From contig NZ_CP045072.1 in assembly GCF_009301415.1 (NCBI RefSeq), positions 2,191,405-2,255,404 on the forward strand: a stretch of DNA of 64,000 nucleotides, written 5' to 3'. The position numbers and the translations under genes were made by a program. The notes beneath the pieces are model-generated. The model was given only the letters and a program-made list of their open reading frames with translations. It did not search any database and was not told the origin of the DNA. This document shows, one piece after another, positions 36,635 through 45,496 of the stretch (position 1 is its first letter; every line of letters starts with the position of its first letter). Source of the DNA: Paracoccus kondratievae. GTDB lineage: Bacteria; Pseudomonadota; Alphaproteobacteria; Rhodobacterales; Rhodobacteraceae.

Positions 36635-37657
36635 ATGGGCTACAAGGTCGTTGTCGCCGGCGCCACGGGGAACGTGGGCCGTGAAATGCTGAACATCCTG
36701 GCCGAGCGCCAGTTCCCTGCCGATGAGGTTGTTGCTCTGGCTTCGCGCCGGAGCATTGGCACTGAGGTCAGCTATGGCGACAAGACCCTGAAGTGCAAGG
36801 ACATCGAAGGGTTCGACTTTACCGGCCATGACATCGCGCTTTTTGCCATCGGCTCCGACGCGACCAAGACCTATGCGCCGATCGCCGCCTCGCAAGGCTG
36901 CGTGGTGATCGACAACTCGTCGCTGTATCGCTACGACCCCGAGATCCCGCTGGTCGTTCCCGAGGTGAACCCCGACGCGGTCGAGAACTATCGCAACAAG
37001 ATGATCATCGCGAACCCCAACTGCTCGACCGCGCAGATGGTGGTGGCGCTGAAGCCGCTGCATGACCGCGCCCGTATCAAGCGCGTCGTCGTCTCGACCT
37101 ATCAGTCGGTGTCGGGCGCCGGGAAAGAGGGTATGGACGAGCTGTGGAACCAGACCAAGGGCGTCTATGTCCCCGGTCAGGAAGTCGAGCCCAAGAAGTT
37201 CCAAAAGCAGATCGCCTTCAACGTGATCCCGCAAATCGACGTTTTCATGGATAGCGGCGACACCAAGGAAGAATGGAAAATGGTGGTCGAGACCAAAAAG
37301 ATCATCGATCCGGCGATCAAGGTCACGGCAACCTGTGTGCGCGTGCCGGTCTTTGTCGGCCATTCGGAATCGGTGAACATCGAATTCGAAGAGTTCCTCG
37401 ACGAAGACGAGGCCCGCGACATCCTGCGCGAGGCTCCGGGCCTGCTGGTCATCGACAAGCGCGAGCCGGGCGGCTACGCGACCCCGGTGGAATGCGTCGG
37501 CGATTTCGCCACCTTCGTCAGCCGCATCCGTCAGGACGTGACGGTTGAAAACGGCTTGAACATGTGGATCGTCAGCGACAACCTGCGCAAGGGTGCGGCG
37601 CTGAACGCGGTCCAGATCGCCGAGCTTCTGGGCAATCGCTGCCTCAGGAAGGGCTGA
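36635..37657 (+). CDS. asd: Aspartate-semialdehyde dehydrogenase
   Basis: Asd reduces aspartyl-phosphate to aspartate semialdehyde with NADPH, feeding lysine, diaminopimelate, threonine and methionine synthesis. The 340-residue protein has the NADP motif VVVAGATGNVGREMLNILAE, the catalytic Cys in ANPNCSTAQMVVALKPLHDR, and the acid/base region VPVFVGHSESVNIEFEEFLD. TAGGAGA precedes the ATG. The product supplies DapA upstream of DapB, whose gene lies at 61.9-62.7 kb. It is followed by a probable terminator. Confidence 0.96.
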   Translation: MGYKVVVAGATGNVGREMLNILAERQFPADEVVALASRRSIGTEVSYGDKTLKCKDIEGFDFTGHDIALFAIGSDATKTYAPIAASQGCVVIDNSSLYRYDPEIPLVVPEVNPDAVENYRNKMIIANPNCSTAQMVVALKPLHDRARIKRVVVSTYQSVSGAGKEGMDELWNQTKGVYVPGQEVEPKKFQKQIAFNVIPQIDVFMDSGDTKEEWKMVVETKKIIDPAIKVTATCVRVPVFVGHSESVNIEFEEFLDEDEARDILREAPGLLVIDKREPGGYATPVECVGDFATFVSRIRQDVTVENGLNMWIVSDNLRKGAALNAVQIAELLGNRCLRKG

Positions 37658-37676
37658 TCGGATACGAAGATGTGAC

Positions 37677-37705
37677 GGCGCTCCCGCAGATTTCGTGGGG
37701 GCGCC
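37677..37705 (+). terminator. Probable terminator of asd
   Basis: Nine-base arms (GGCGCTCCC and GGGGGCGCC, one G-U pair) around an 11-base loop are followed by CTCTTGCATTTCCC. It lies 20 bases after the asd stop. Confidence 0.55.
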
Positions 37706-37763
37706 CTCTTGCATTTCCCACGGCGCTTGCAGACCCTGACCGGATTCACGACGAGGGAAATTG

Positions 37764-39392
37764 ATGCGCCATCTGTTGCTTTCCACCGCCATTCTTGCCG
37801 CCGGCCCGGCCTTTGCCGACCGGATCGAGGCCACTGCCCGCGTCACTGACGTCACCGTCTATCCGTGGGGTGCAAGCGTTACGCGCGAAGCCAGCCTTGA
37901 TCTGCCCGACGGAGCGCATGAACTGGTCATCCCCGGCATTCCCGAAGGGATCGATCCCGCCAGCCTGCGCGTCACCGCCAAAGGCGCGGTGATTGGCGCG
38001 ACCGGCTTTCAGCAGGAACGCGCGCTGCCCGAAACTCCGGCGAAATCCCCCGCACTGCGCGAGGCAAAGCAAGAGGTCCGCCGCCTCAAATCCGCACTCG
38101 CCGAACGCGACGCCAGCGTGGCCGGAATCAAGGCCCGTGCCGAAGCCGCAGAAGACACCATCGAATTCCTGATGAAGCTTGCCGAATCCGACACCGTCGG
38201 TGCCACGGACATCACCACCCTGGCAAATACGGTTGGCGAGCAACTTTTGCAGGCCCGGCAAACCGCGATTCGCGCCGAGCTGGAGGCCGAGACCGCCGAG
38301 GCCGGGCGCGAGGATCTGGAAGAAGAGCTGGCCCGCGCCGAGGCCCGGCTTGAGGCTTTGCGCGGTACGGATTCCGGTCGCGGCGCGCTGGTCATCGCAG
38401 TGCAGGGGCAGGGCCAGCCCGCCCGTATCCGCATCACAAGCCTGACTGACGAGGCAAGCTGGTCGCCGGTCTATGACCTTTGGCTGCAGCGCAAGGAAAA
38501 GACGCTGCGGCTGGATCGCGGGCTGGTCGTCCGGCAGGAAACCGGCGAGGATTGGCTGGGCGCGCATCTGCTGCTTTCCACCGCGCGGCCTATGGATCAA
38601 TCGGCACCGAGCGAGCTTTACCCTTCGTTCCCCCGCCTCGAAGGTCAGGACAGAAAGCTCTACAGCCGTTCAGGTGAACCGATGGCAGAAATGGCCATGG
38701 ATGCGACTGCAGAGGCCGCCCCCCTCGCCCGAGGTAGGATCGCCGGCACCGCGCTGATGGGGATGCTGGGCGAAACAGTGGTCTATGACTACCCGGCGCC
38801 GGTAACGCTGCGCGATGGGGCCGACGCGCTGCGCCTGCCGCTCGATTCCCACGATCTGACGCCCAGGATCCTTGCCGAAGCCGTCCCGCGGCGCGACAGC
38901 ACCGCCTATCTGGTCGCCGACACGGTTAACTCGACCGGCGCCATCATCCTGCCGGGACAGGCGACCTTCTATGCCGACGGCGCCATGGTCGGACGCAGCG
39001 CACTTGAGCTGACCGCCGCCGGCGACGATATGAAACTGGGCTTCGGTCCGCTGACCGGCATCAAGCTGGAACGGCGCATTCCCGACGAGGTCGAGGGCAA
39101 TCGCGGGCTGATCTCAAAATCCTCTGAGCGGCGCGAAACCGCGATCTTGCAGATCCGCAACCTGACCGCCGAGGCATGGCCGCTGCGGGTGATCGATCAG
39201 GTTCCAGTTTCGACCCAGGAGGCTTTGCGCATCGACTGGTCCGCCAAGCCCGAACCGGATGAGACCGACCCTGATGGCAAGCGCGGGCTTTTGGTCTGGA
39301 ACGGCGAGATCAAGGCAGGTGAGACACAGCAGATCACCCTGACCACCGCGCTACGCTGGCCCGAAGGGCAGGCGCTGGTCGGCGGCGAGTGA
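37764..39392 (+). CDS. DUF4139 / mucoidy-inhibitor MuiA-like secreted protein
   Basis: The 542-residue protein has a signal peptide (RHLLLSTAILAAGPAFADRI), an N-terminal beta domain (TDVTVYPWGASVTREASLDL), a central coiled coil rich in Ala/Glu/Arg (about residues 95-210) and a C-terminal DUF4139 domain (SWSPVYDLWLQRKEKTLRLD; VVRQETGEDWLGAHLLLSTA). The layout matches the MuiA-like family described first as mucoidy inhibitors, whose activity is unknown. The ATG at 37764 follows GAGGGAAA; a TTG one codon earlier is possible. It should be periplasmic or outer-membrane associated. Confidence 0.85.
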   Translation: MRHLLLSTAILAAGPAFADRIEATARVTDVTVYPWGASVTREASLDLPDGAHELVIPGIPEGIDPASLRVTAKGAVIGATGFQQERALPETPAKSPALREAKQEVRRLKSALAERDASVAGIKARAEAAEDTIEFLMKLAESDTVGATDITTLANTVGEQLLQARQTAIRAELEAETAEAGREDLEEELARAEARLEALRGTDSGRGALVIAVQGQGQPARIRITSLTDEASWSPVYDLWLQRKEKTLRLDRGLVVRQETGEDWLGAHLLLSTARPMDQSAPSELYPSFPRLEGQDRKLYSRSGEPMAEMAMDATAEAAPLARGRIAGTALMGMLGETVVYDYPAPVTLRDGADALRLPLDSHDLTPRILAEAVPRRDSTAYLVADTVNSTGAIILPGQATFYADGAMVGRSALELTAAGDDMKLGFGPLTGIKLERRIPDEVEGNRGLISKSSERRETAILQIRNLTAEAWPLRVIDQVPVSTQEALRIDWSAKPEPDETDPDGKRGLLVWNGEIKAGETQQITLTTALRWPEGQALVGGE

Positions 39393-39971
39393 CGCGCCCG
39401 TCCCGCGATCAATACCGGGGCGAAATCGCCCCGGCCGGCTGATCGGGTTTTGCTGCCTTAGCCGAGTGTAGTTGCTATGCAGAAACTTACCAATGGCGCC
39501 CGGGGCCGGAAATCAGATGGTCGGTGACCGCTCTTGAACAGGCATAAGGCCAGTCCAGGGCAATGGCTTCCTCACTAGTTTCAACGGTACAGCCTTTTTC
39601 TGCAAACGCAGGACAAATTCCCGAAGGGGGGTCAGAATCAGCATGCCAGGAACGGGAAACCGGCATCCGCAGCCAGAGCATGCGGATCAAGATCGCCCCC
39701 GGTTTTGGGGTTCTGACAGGTCAAAACCTTTCCGGTTAGGCGGATACCCGGCTGGCGCTACTGGCCCAGGTGGTATGCCGGAGCATGCCTGGCTGGCGCA
39801 GCCTTTTCCCCGCAAACCCCTCCGCGAGGGAGGTCATGGACCGCAAGCGCCCACCTTTGCCTTTTATTGCCGGACCAGGGTTGTGTGACCCACCGCCTCA
39901 GCTAAAGGATGCCAAGATTGGCAGCATCATATCGGGCACGTCTTTGATGATCACATTGCCCGATGCTGCGG
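39393..39971. other. Intergenic region, no gene supported
   Basis: About 580 bases between convergent genes. Open frames of 67-82 codons on both strands (for example minus 39487-39690, with three cysteines) have no ribosome site or recognised fold. A GGTTTT/AAAACC inverted repeat near 39700-39730 is the only structure noticed. Confidence 0.45.
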
Positions 39972-40619
39972 TCAGCCGCATTCCAGCAGCAGGTCCCCCC
40001 TTTCCAGTGCCTCGCTAAGGCGGTCCACCGCTTCAGCCAGCCGCTCATCGACCAGATGCAGATACTGTGTCCAGTCCGACAGGTGCGACAGCTCTTCGGC
40101 CCCGTCCGAAATGCCGCGCAGCCCAATCAGCGGGATGTTGAAACGCTGACAGGCGCGCAGCACAGCATAGGTTTCCATATCGACCATATCCGCATGGATA
40201 TCGTCATAGGCAGCACCGCTGACAACGCTTGCCCCGGTCGCAAGGCTCGCCTCGGCAATGCCCGGGATGCGCAGCGCCAGATCGATGCGCCCCGGCAGAC
40301 CCAGCAGCGGCGTTTCGCCCCGTGGGAAGCCCAGTGCCGAGGCATCCATGTCGCGATATTCCAGCGATGAAACCTGATATATGCCAAGCTGCTCAAGCCG
40401 CCGCGATCCGGCTGAGCCGAGCGAGACCACCAGTTCGGGCAACTCACCCTGCAGTGACAGCTGCGTCAGGGCCGCTGTCAGCGCCACTGCCGCCTCGACC
40501 GGGCCAACACCCGTCATCAACGGCCTGATCCGCGCCCGCAGATGCGGACCGTATTCGCTATCGACCGCCATGACGAAAAGCACACGCCGCCCGGCGACAA
40601 GATCGGGGCTGGTCGTCAT
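39972..40619 (-). CDS. mtnN: 5'-methylthioadenosine/S-adenosylhomocysteine nucleosidase-like protein
   Basis: The 215-residue protein belongs to the PNP/UDP phosphorylase superfamily, MTAN branch. RVLFVMAVDSEYGPHLRARI and LMTGVGPVEAAVALTAALTQ form the N-terminal part, VVSLGSAGSRRLEQLGIYQV follows, and VDMETYAVLRACQRFNIPLI with LRGISDGAEEL holds the catalytic Met-Glu and Asp. It would hydrolyse methylthioadenosine or SAH to adenine and the thioribose, recycling products of SAM-dependent reactions. The ATG at 40619 is chosen; a GTG at 40646 is a possible earlier start. Length is slightly short of the E. coli enzyme. Confidence 0.82.
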   Translation of the reverse strand: MTTSPDLVAGRRVLFVMAVDSEYGPHLRARIRPLMTGVGPVEAAVALTAALTQLSLQGELPELVVSLGSAGSRRLEQLGIYQVSSLEYRDMDASALGFPRGETPLLGLPGRIDLALRIPGIAEASLATGASVVSGAAYDDIHADMVDMETYAVLRACQRFNIPLIGLRGISDGAEELSHLSDWTQYLHLVDERLAEAVDRLSEALERGDLLLECG

Positions 40620-40712
40620 GACCGCCCGGATTGACGAGACATCCACCCTGTCATCAATCGCTCCCTGAATATTTCGGACAAGGAAGCGCGGACCGGCCGA
40701 AAGGGCAAGATA

Positions 40713-42311
40713 TCACCCGGTCACCATACGCCGTTCCTTGGCCTTTTCCGCAGGCTTAAGGTTGGTCGCAGCCCCGTGGATAGTTTCGTGCCCCAAAGGC
40801 AGGCTGGGCATCGACGCAGCAAAGCAAAGCAGCAACCGCCCGCCCGACAGGCCGCGCAACTCCCAGGACAGCAGCCCGCCAGCAGGGCCTGCCATAGCCC
40901 CGTGCAGAGGCTCGTCAAGCAGGGCAGAATCCAGCGCCTCGCGCAGGGTGGCAAGGCCGGGGCTGGCACCGCAGGCAGCCGACCAGACCGCGACATGATC
41001 CGTCAGGGTGGTCGGAATCGCCTTGCCCCAAAGTTCGGCATAGCGGCGGTTCGACAGCAGCAGCGCACCATTGCCGGAAAACACCGCCATCGCATCCTCA
41101 ATCGCGTCCAAGACCTCGGCCCCAAGCGACAGGTCAGCCCGGAACTTGCGGGTCAGCGAGATTTCCGAGGTGATATCCTCAAACAGGAAGGCCACCGCGC
41201 CGTCGGGATGCGGGCGCCCGGTAACGCGATAGGTCTGACCACCGGGCAGAGACCACATTTCGACATGGTGGCCGGTAGATGCGGCAGCCTCAAGGCTGTT
41301 CATCTGATTGCGCCAGCTGCGGTAATCCTTGGGCTCAGGCACCATCCGCGCCTCGCGCAGGCGGTCCAGAAAGGCGTAAAGCGTCGGACGCGCGGTCAGA
41401 AAGCCGGTGGCAAGCCCGGTCAGATCGATCAATGCCGGGTTGAAAAGTTGCAGATTGCGATCACGGTCAAAGATAGCAAGCCCTATGGGCAGATCTGCAA
41501 AGGTCTTGGTCAGCGTCTGGACGAATTCGCGCAAAGAGCGCTCGGCGCGCACCGCAGCATCCGCAGGCAGGGCGATGGCCACAGTCTGATCAGACATTTC
41601 ATGCAGATAACAATCATACCAGCGGCTTTGCCCACCCGCATCAACCTGCACCCGTCGCGCCGAACCCGGGCTGCTGGTACTGGCCTGCGCTGGCCGTGCG
41701 GACAGATCAATGAGCTGCGGCAGCGGCCAGGCCACATGTCCCTGCGCGTCAACCAGCCCCAGATAGGCCGAGTTCGCCCATGTTACCTGTCCCTGCCGGT
41801 CCTCGCGCCAGGCAAGCATCGGCGAATGATCCATAGTGCTGCGCAGGGTCTCAAGCTCTTGCTCCATCGCACGGAGTGTCAGGGAGTCGACCAGAATTCC
41901 TGCGTTTTCCGCCGCAAGATCGGCAAGCGTCAGACGCATGAACCCCTCTCCCAGATCCTCGATCAGCAGGCGCAAGGGACTTTCGCTCTCATGTTCACAC
42001 AGTTCATGGCGCGCGGCACTGCCCAGATCTGGTAAACGCGCCGCAAACTCTGGCAGGCGCATACCAAGCCATGCGGTCAGGCGCTGCCAGTCGCCCTCAC
42101 CCGGCAAAGTTGCAAGCAACGCCCGGGCCGGTGGTGTCGCATCGACCAGTGCGGTACCGCAGAACAGGAAAACAATAGGCTCGATTTCCCGTTCCAGCTG
42201 GCCTGCGCGCCGGGCCTTTTCGCCTTGCCGGTCCAGCAGCCGGATCAACGCCAGTGCCAGCAGCACCGCCAGCGCCGCCGCCAGGAAGGCGATAAGGAAA
42301 TGCACGACCAT
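40713..42311 (-). CDS. Membrane-anchored PAS-domain protein without output domain
   Basis: The 532-residue protein has one N-terminal membrane helix (VHFLIAFLAAALAVLLALAL) and at least three PAS-like segments. The clearest are at about residues 160-250 (MLAWREDRQGQVTWANSAYL) and 280-390 (PIGLAIFDRDRNLQLFNPAL; PDGAVAFLFEDITSEISLTR), with another near 400-500 (AMAVFSGNGALLLSNRRYAE). No histidine-kinase, GGDEF, EAL or methyl-accepting domain follows; the chain ends soon after. It lies 78 bases downstream of the regB stop on the same strand. It may sense redox or a ligand and act through a partner protein; a DivL-like pseudokinase is an alternative, but no HATPase fold is visible. Confidence 0.8.
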   Translation of the reverse strand: MVVHFLIAFLAAALAVLLALALIRLLDRQGEKARRAGQLEREIEPIVFLFCGTALVDATPPARALLATLPGEGDWQRLTAWLGMRLPEFAARLPDLGSAARHELCEHESESPLRLLIEDLGEGFMRLTLADLAAENAGILVDSLTLRAMEQELETLRSTMDHSPMLAWREDRQGQVTWANSAYLGLVDAQGHVAWPLPQLIDLSARPAQASTSSPGSARRVQVDAGGQSRWYDCYLHEMSDQTVAIALPADAAVRAERSLREFVQTLTKTFADLPIGLAIFDRDRNLQLFNPALIDLTGLATGFLTARPTLYAFLDRLREARMVPEPKDYRSWRNQMNSLEAAASTGHHVEMWSLPGGQTYRVTGRPHPDGAVAFLFEDITSEISLTRKFRADLSLGAEVLDAIEDAMAVFSGNGALLLSNRRYAELWGKAIPTTLTDHVAVWSAACGASPGLATLREALDSALLDEPLHGAMAGPAGGLLSWELRGLSGGRLLLCFAASMPSLPLGHETIHGAATNLKPAEKAKERRMVTG

Positions 42312-42389
42312 GGCAAAGCATCCCTGAGCAAGACCAACGCTTACAGCCTGAAGCGGATACTTTAAAAAGTGGTTAACGCTATTTGAAAA

Positions 42390-43733
42390 TTATGAGCGAA
42401 TTTCAGGATTTGGCCCCAAAGCCGCCCGATTTTCAGCCTCGATCATCTCGCGCGGCCAGGTCACCACGACTTGGGCACCGCCTTGGGGGGCGTTGGCAAA
42501 GTTCAGCCACGCACCAGAGCGTTCCAACAGCGCCTTGGCAATAAAGAGGCCCAACCCCATCCCCTCGTAGCTGCGCCCGTCCTCGGCCCGGGGGCGGGTG
42601 GTCAGAAACGGGCTGCCAATGCGCGGCAGCAGCCCCGAGGGGAAGCCGGGACCGTCATCGACGATCCGCACCCAGATATTGCGACGGTCGGCCCCGGTCT
42701 CAATCGTCACCCGGCCCGAGGCGAAATCGACAGCATTCTGGATCAGGTTGCGCAGGCCGTGGATCACCGCGGCGTCGCGCTGGACAATCAGCCGCTCGGG
42801 CGCGGGCAGGATCGAGATCTCGGCCCCGCGATCCTGGTGGGGCGAGGCTGCCTCGGCCAGAACCTCGGTCAGGGGTGCTGACCGAATCAGCAGGTCATCG
42901 CGCCCCGCACCGCCCATCGAGTTCAGAATGTCCCGGCAACGATCCGCGGACTGGCGGACCAGAGCGACGTCCTCGGCCAGATCCTCACGATCAGGCAGGG
43001 CGTCGGCAAGCTCGTCGGCAAGCTCGGCGCTGACCAGCTTGATGGTGGCCAGGGGCGTTCCCAGCTCATGCGCGGCTGCGGCGACGACACCGCCCAGATG
43101 TTGCAGCTTTTGTTCCCGCTCCAGTGCCAGACGGGCAGCGAACAGCGCGTCCGAGGTGGCATTGACCTCACCCGCAACCAGACGGGCATAGGCCGAGAAA
43201 AACACCGCGCCGATGACAATGGCGAACCAGTGCCCGACCAGAAGTGGCTCGCGCAGCGCCACCAGCCCCTGCGGTCCAAAGGTCAGCGGCTGGGCAAAAA
43301 TCGCAGCCAGAGTGACCATAAGGAAAGTGGCAATCCCCAGCGCCAGCAGGTGCCGAGGCGGCAGAGCCGTTGCAGCAATCGTCACCGGGGCCAGCAACAG
43401 CAGGGCAAACGGGTTCGCAAGCCCCCCGGTCAGTGCAAGCAAGGTCGCAACCTGCGCCAGATCAAAGCCCAGCTGCCAGGCGGCCTCGCGCGCCGGGATG
43501 CGTCGGCCCGGACGCGCCATCAGCATCACGTTCAGCGCCACGGCCAGCCCGATCACCAAGAGAACCCCAAGCAGGGGAAAGCCCGCGCCGATCACCAGCG
43601 CGGCGCCAACGGCGGCAAGCTGTCCGGCAATGGCCACCCAGCGCAGCAGGATCAGCGTACGCAGGCGGATCGGTTCGGGCGCGGGCTGTCCGGGGAACAG
43701 GTCGATGCGGCGAGAGACAAGGCCGAGGGGCAC
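42390..43733 (-). CDS. regB: Redox-sensing histidine kinase RegB/PrrB
   Basis: RegB autophosphorylates when the quinone pool is reduced and phosphorylates RegA. The protein has six membrane helices, the quinone-site heptapeptide region in LTGGLANPFALLLLAPVTIA, the phosphoacceptor His in AAAAHELGTPLATIKLVSAE, the redox-active Cys in QSADRCRDILNSMGGAG, and HATPase N and G boxes (LRNLIQNAVDFASG; YEGMGLGLFIAKALLERSG). I choose the GTG at 43733 (447 residues); a GTG at 43805 would leave only 20 bases to the divergent senC start, too little for two promoters. The neighbours senC, regA and hvrA confirm identity. Confidence 0.95.
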   Translation of the reverse strand: MPLGLVSRRIDLFPGQPAPEPIRLRTLILLRWVAIAGQLAAVGAALVIGAGFPLLGVLLVIGLAVALNVMLMARPGRRIPAREAAWQLGFDLAQVATLLALTGGLANPFALLLLAPVTIAATALPPRHLLALGIATFLMVTLAAIFAQPLTFGPQGLVALREPLLVGHWFAIVIGAVFFSAYARLVAGEVNATSDALFAARLALEREQKLQHLGGVVAAAAHELGTPLATIKLVSAELADELADALPDREDLAEDVALVRQSADRCRDILNSMGGAGRDDLLIRSAPLTEVLAEAASPHQDRGAEISILPAPERLIVQRDAAVIHGLRNLIQNAVDFASGRVTIETGADRRNIWVRIVDDGPGFPSGLLPRIGSPFLTTRPRAEDGRSYEGMGLGLFIAKALLERSGAWLNFANAPQGGAQVVVTWPREMIEAENRAALGPNPEIRS

Positions 43734-43825
43734 GTCGGGTCTTTCTGCTTGAGACAGGGTTTCGCATTGATAGCCACGGCAGAATGGGCGATCAATGCGC
43801 CGCACAGCCGCAAAGGTGCGTCACG

Positions 43826-44485
43826 ATGACGAGCAAAGACCGCAGAATCCTGATCTTTGGCAGCCTGATTGCGGGAATTTTGCTTGTCGCCGGCGCGTTC
43901 TGGCTTTCTCCGGGTCGGGCTGATCCCTTTGCCGTTTGCCGTAAAGGCACGGTCTCTGGTGATTTTGGCGGGTTGGGCGGGTCATTTGAACTGACCGATC
44001 AAAACGGGCAGCGTGTCAGCGACGGGCAGGTGCTGGCAGAACCCGCACTGCTTTATTTCGGCTATACTTATTGCCCCGATGTCTGCCCGCTAGACAATGC
44101 GCGCAATGCCGAGGCGGTTTCGATCCTTGATCAACAGGGCATCGCGGTCAGGCCGGTCTTTATCTCTGTCGATCCCGGGCGCGACACGCCCGAGGTGCTG
44201 AAAGGCTTCGCCCAGGCCATGCATCCACGGATGATCGGGCTGACCGGGACCCCCGATGAAATCGCAAAGGTCGCAAAATCCTGGCGCAGCTATTACATGG
44301 TGAATGATCAGGACGATCCGGAAAACTATCTCGTGGACCATACCACCAGCACTTACCTGATCATTCCCGCCGCCGGGACGGTCGAAATCTTTGGCCGCGA
44401 CATTCCGGCGCAAGAGGTTGCAGACCGCTCTGCCTGTTTCGTTACCGTAGCGGCAGAGTTTGACCGATCCGGAAAAACCCCCTAA
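43826..44485 (+). CDS. senC: SCO1/SenC copper-binding protein
   Basis: This 219-residue thioredoxin-fold protein is membrane anchored by one helix (ILIFGSLIAGILLVAGAFWL). It has the copper-binding CxxxC in YFGYTYCPDVCPLDNA and the distal His in VDHTTSTYLIIP. SCO/SenC/PrrC proteins deliver copper to the CuA or CuB site of cytochrome oxidase and, in Rhodobacter, influence the RegBA redox response. It lies divergent from regB and 30 bases upstream of regA, the order known from Rhodobacter capsulatus. The ATG at 43826 is the first codon giving a proper anchor. Confidence 0.94.
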   Translation: MTSKDRRILIFGSLIAGILLVAGAFWLSPGRADPFAVCRKGTVSGDFGGLGGSFELTDQNGQRVSDGQVLAEPALLYFGYTYCPDVCPLDNARNAEAVSILDQQGIAVRPVFISVDPGRDTPEVLKGFAQAMHPRMIGLTGTPDEIAKVAKSWRSYYMVNDQDDPENYLVDHTTSTYLIIPAAGTVEIFGRDIPAQEVADRSACFVTVAAEFDRSGKTP

Positions 44486-44515
44486 TCAACACACAGCGTT
44501 CAAAGGCGAGCAAAT

Positions 44516-45064
44516 ATGGCAGAGGATTACGCAATCGGACCCGACCCCAGTCTGCTTCTGGTCGATGACGACGAGATCTTTCTGAACCGTCTGGCGCGCG
44601 CCATGGAAAAACGTGGCTTTAACGTCATTCGCGCCGCCTCGGTCGCCGAGGCCCGCGCCGCAGTCGCTGAACGCGCCCCGGCCTATGCGGTGGTCGATCT
44701 GCGGCTGGAAGATGGCTACGGGCTGGATGTCGTCGATGCCCTGCGCGAGGCCCGCGAAGACGCCCGCATCGTCGTTCTGACCGGCTACGGCGCGATCGCC
44801 ACAGCCGTGGCGGCGGTCAAAATGGGCGCGACCGATTACCTGTCAAAACCTGCTGATGCCGATGATGTGACCCGCGCGCTGCTGTCGCGGAATGAGACGC
44901 TGCCGCCCCCGCCCGAAACCCCCATGTCTGCTGATCGGGTGCGCTGGGAGCATATTCAGCGCGTTTACGAACAATGTGATCGTAATGTCAGCGAGACGGC
45001 AAGGCGGCTGCATATGCATCGCCGGACCCTACAAAGAATTTTGGCAAAGCGCAGCCCACGTTAA
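44516..45064 (+). CDS. regA: Redox response regulator RegA/PrrA/ActR
   Basis: The 182-residue response regulator has a receiver domain (SLLLVDDDEIFLNRLARAME; phosphoacceptor Asp61 in AVVDLRLEDGYG; conserved Thr and Lys in VLTGYGA and YLSKPAD). A proline linker (PPPPETP) and a Fis-type helix-turn-helix (CDRNVSETARRLHMHRRTLQ) follow. It is the partner of RegB. In relatives it activates photosynthesis, carbon and nitrogen fixation, denitrification, hydrogenase and alternative oxidase genes at low oxygen. The linker and helix-turn-helix are almost invariant in alphaproteobacteria. Confidence 0.96.
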   Translation: MAEDYAIGPDPSLLLVDDDEIFLNRLARAMEKRGFNVIRAASVAEARAAVAERAPAYAVVDLRLEDGYGLDVVDALREAREDARIVVLTGYGAIATAVAAVKMGATDYLSKPADADDVTRALLSRNETLPPPPETPMSADRVRWEHIQRVYEQCDRNVSETARRLHMHRRTLQRILAKRSPR

Positions 45065-45084
45065 TAGCAGAGGCCTGAAAAAGA

Positions 45085-45107
45085 TTGCATTCCAATGCAG
45101 AATGCAA
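45085..45107. other. Inverted repeat between regA and hvrA
   Basis: A perfect 8-base repeat, TTGCATTC and GAATGCAA, is spaced by 7 bases and starts 20 bases after the regA stop. It lacks a T-run. It could be a protein-binding site for an hvrA promoter or an RNA hairpin. Confidence 0.4.
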
Positions 45108-45145
45108 ATATTGAGGCACACAAACTGCAGAATAAGGATAAACGT

Positions 45146-45454
45146 ATGAGCATCGATCTGGACGCCCTGTCCTTACGCGAGCTTCGGGACCTGCGGAATA
45201 AGCTTGATCGCGCTATTTCGACTTTTGAAGACCGTCGCAAGCGTGAAGCTTTGGCCGCAGCCGAGAGTGCTGCCCGGGAATTTGGCTTTAACCTGGCCGA
45301 GTTGACCGTTGCCAAGCAAGCACGCGGCAAAGTCGCACCCAAATACGCGAACCCCGAGGATCCGTCCCAGACCTGGACCGGCCGCGGACGCAAGCCCCGC
45401 TGGGTACAAGAAGCTCTGGACGCAGGTAAAAATCTGAAAGATATGGAAATCTAG
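45146..45454 (+). CDS. hvrA: H-NS-family regulator HvrA
   Basis: The 102-residue protein is an H-NS-type nucleoid protein. An N-terminal coiled coil (LSLRELRDLRNKLDRAISTF) serves oligomerisation. A C-terminal DNA-binding segment, YANPEDPSQTWTGRGRKPRW followed by VQEALDAGKN, holds the AT-hook-like TWTGRGRKP core. In Rhodobacter capsulatus HvrA tunes photosynthetic and nitrogen-fixation genes and lies after regA, as here. The ATG at 45146 follows AAGGATAA; the longer frame from 45095 covers the inverted repeat and is not used. Confidence 0.92.
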   Translation: MSIDLDALSLRELRDLRNKLDRAISTFEDRRKREALAAAESAAREFGFNLAELTVAKQARGKVAPKYANPEDPSQTWTGRGRKPRWVQEALDAGKNLKDMEI

Positions 45455-45496
45455 GCCGTTACTGCATTCTCCATGCGGTGACTTGCTTTATGTTTA

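Noticed and set aside
39487..39690. 67-codon minus-strand frame with three cysteines
   Set aside because: No signal peptide, ribosome site or family resemblance; could be chance.
44060..44100. senC as a thiol-disulfide oxidoreductase
   Set aside because: The CPDVC spacing and distal His are those of SCO copper proteins, not the CxxC of thioredoxin-like reductases.
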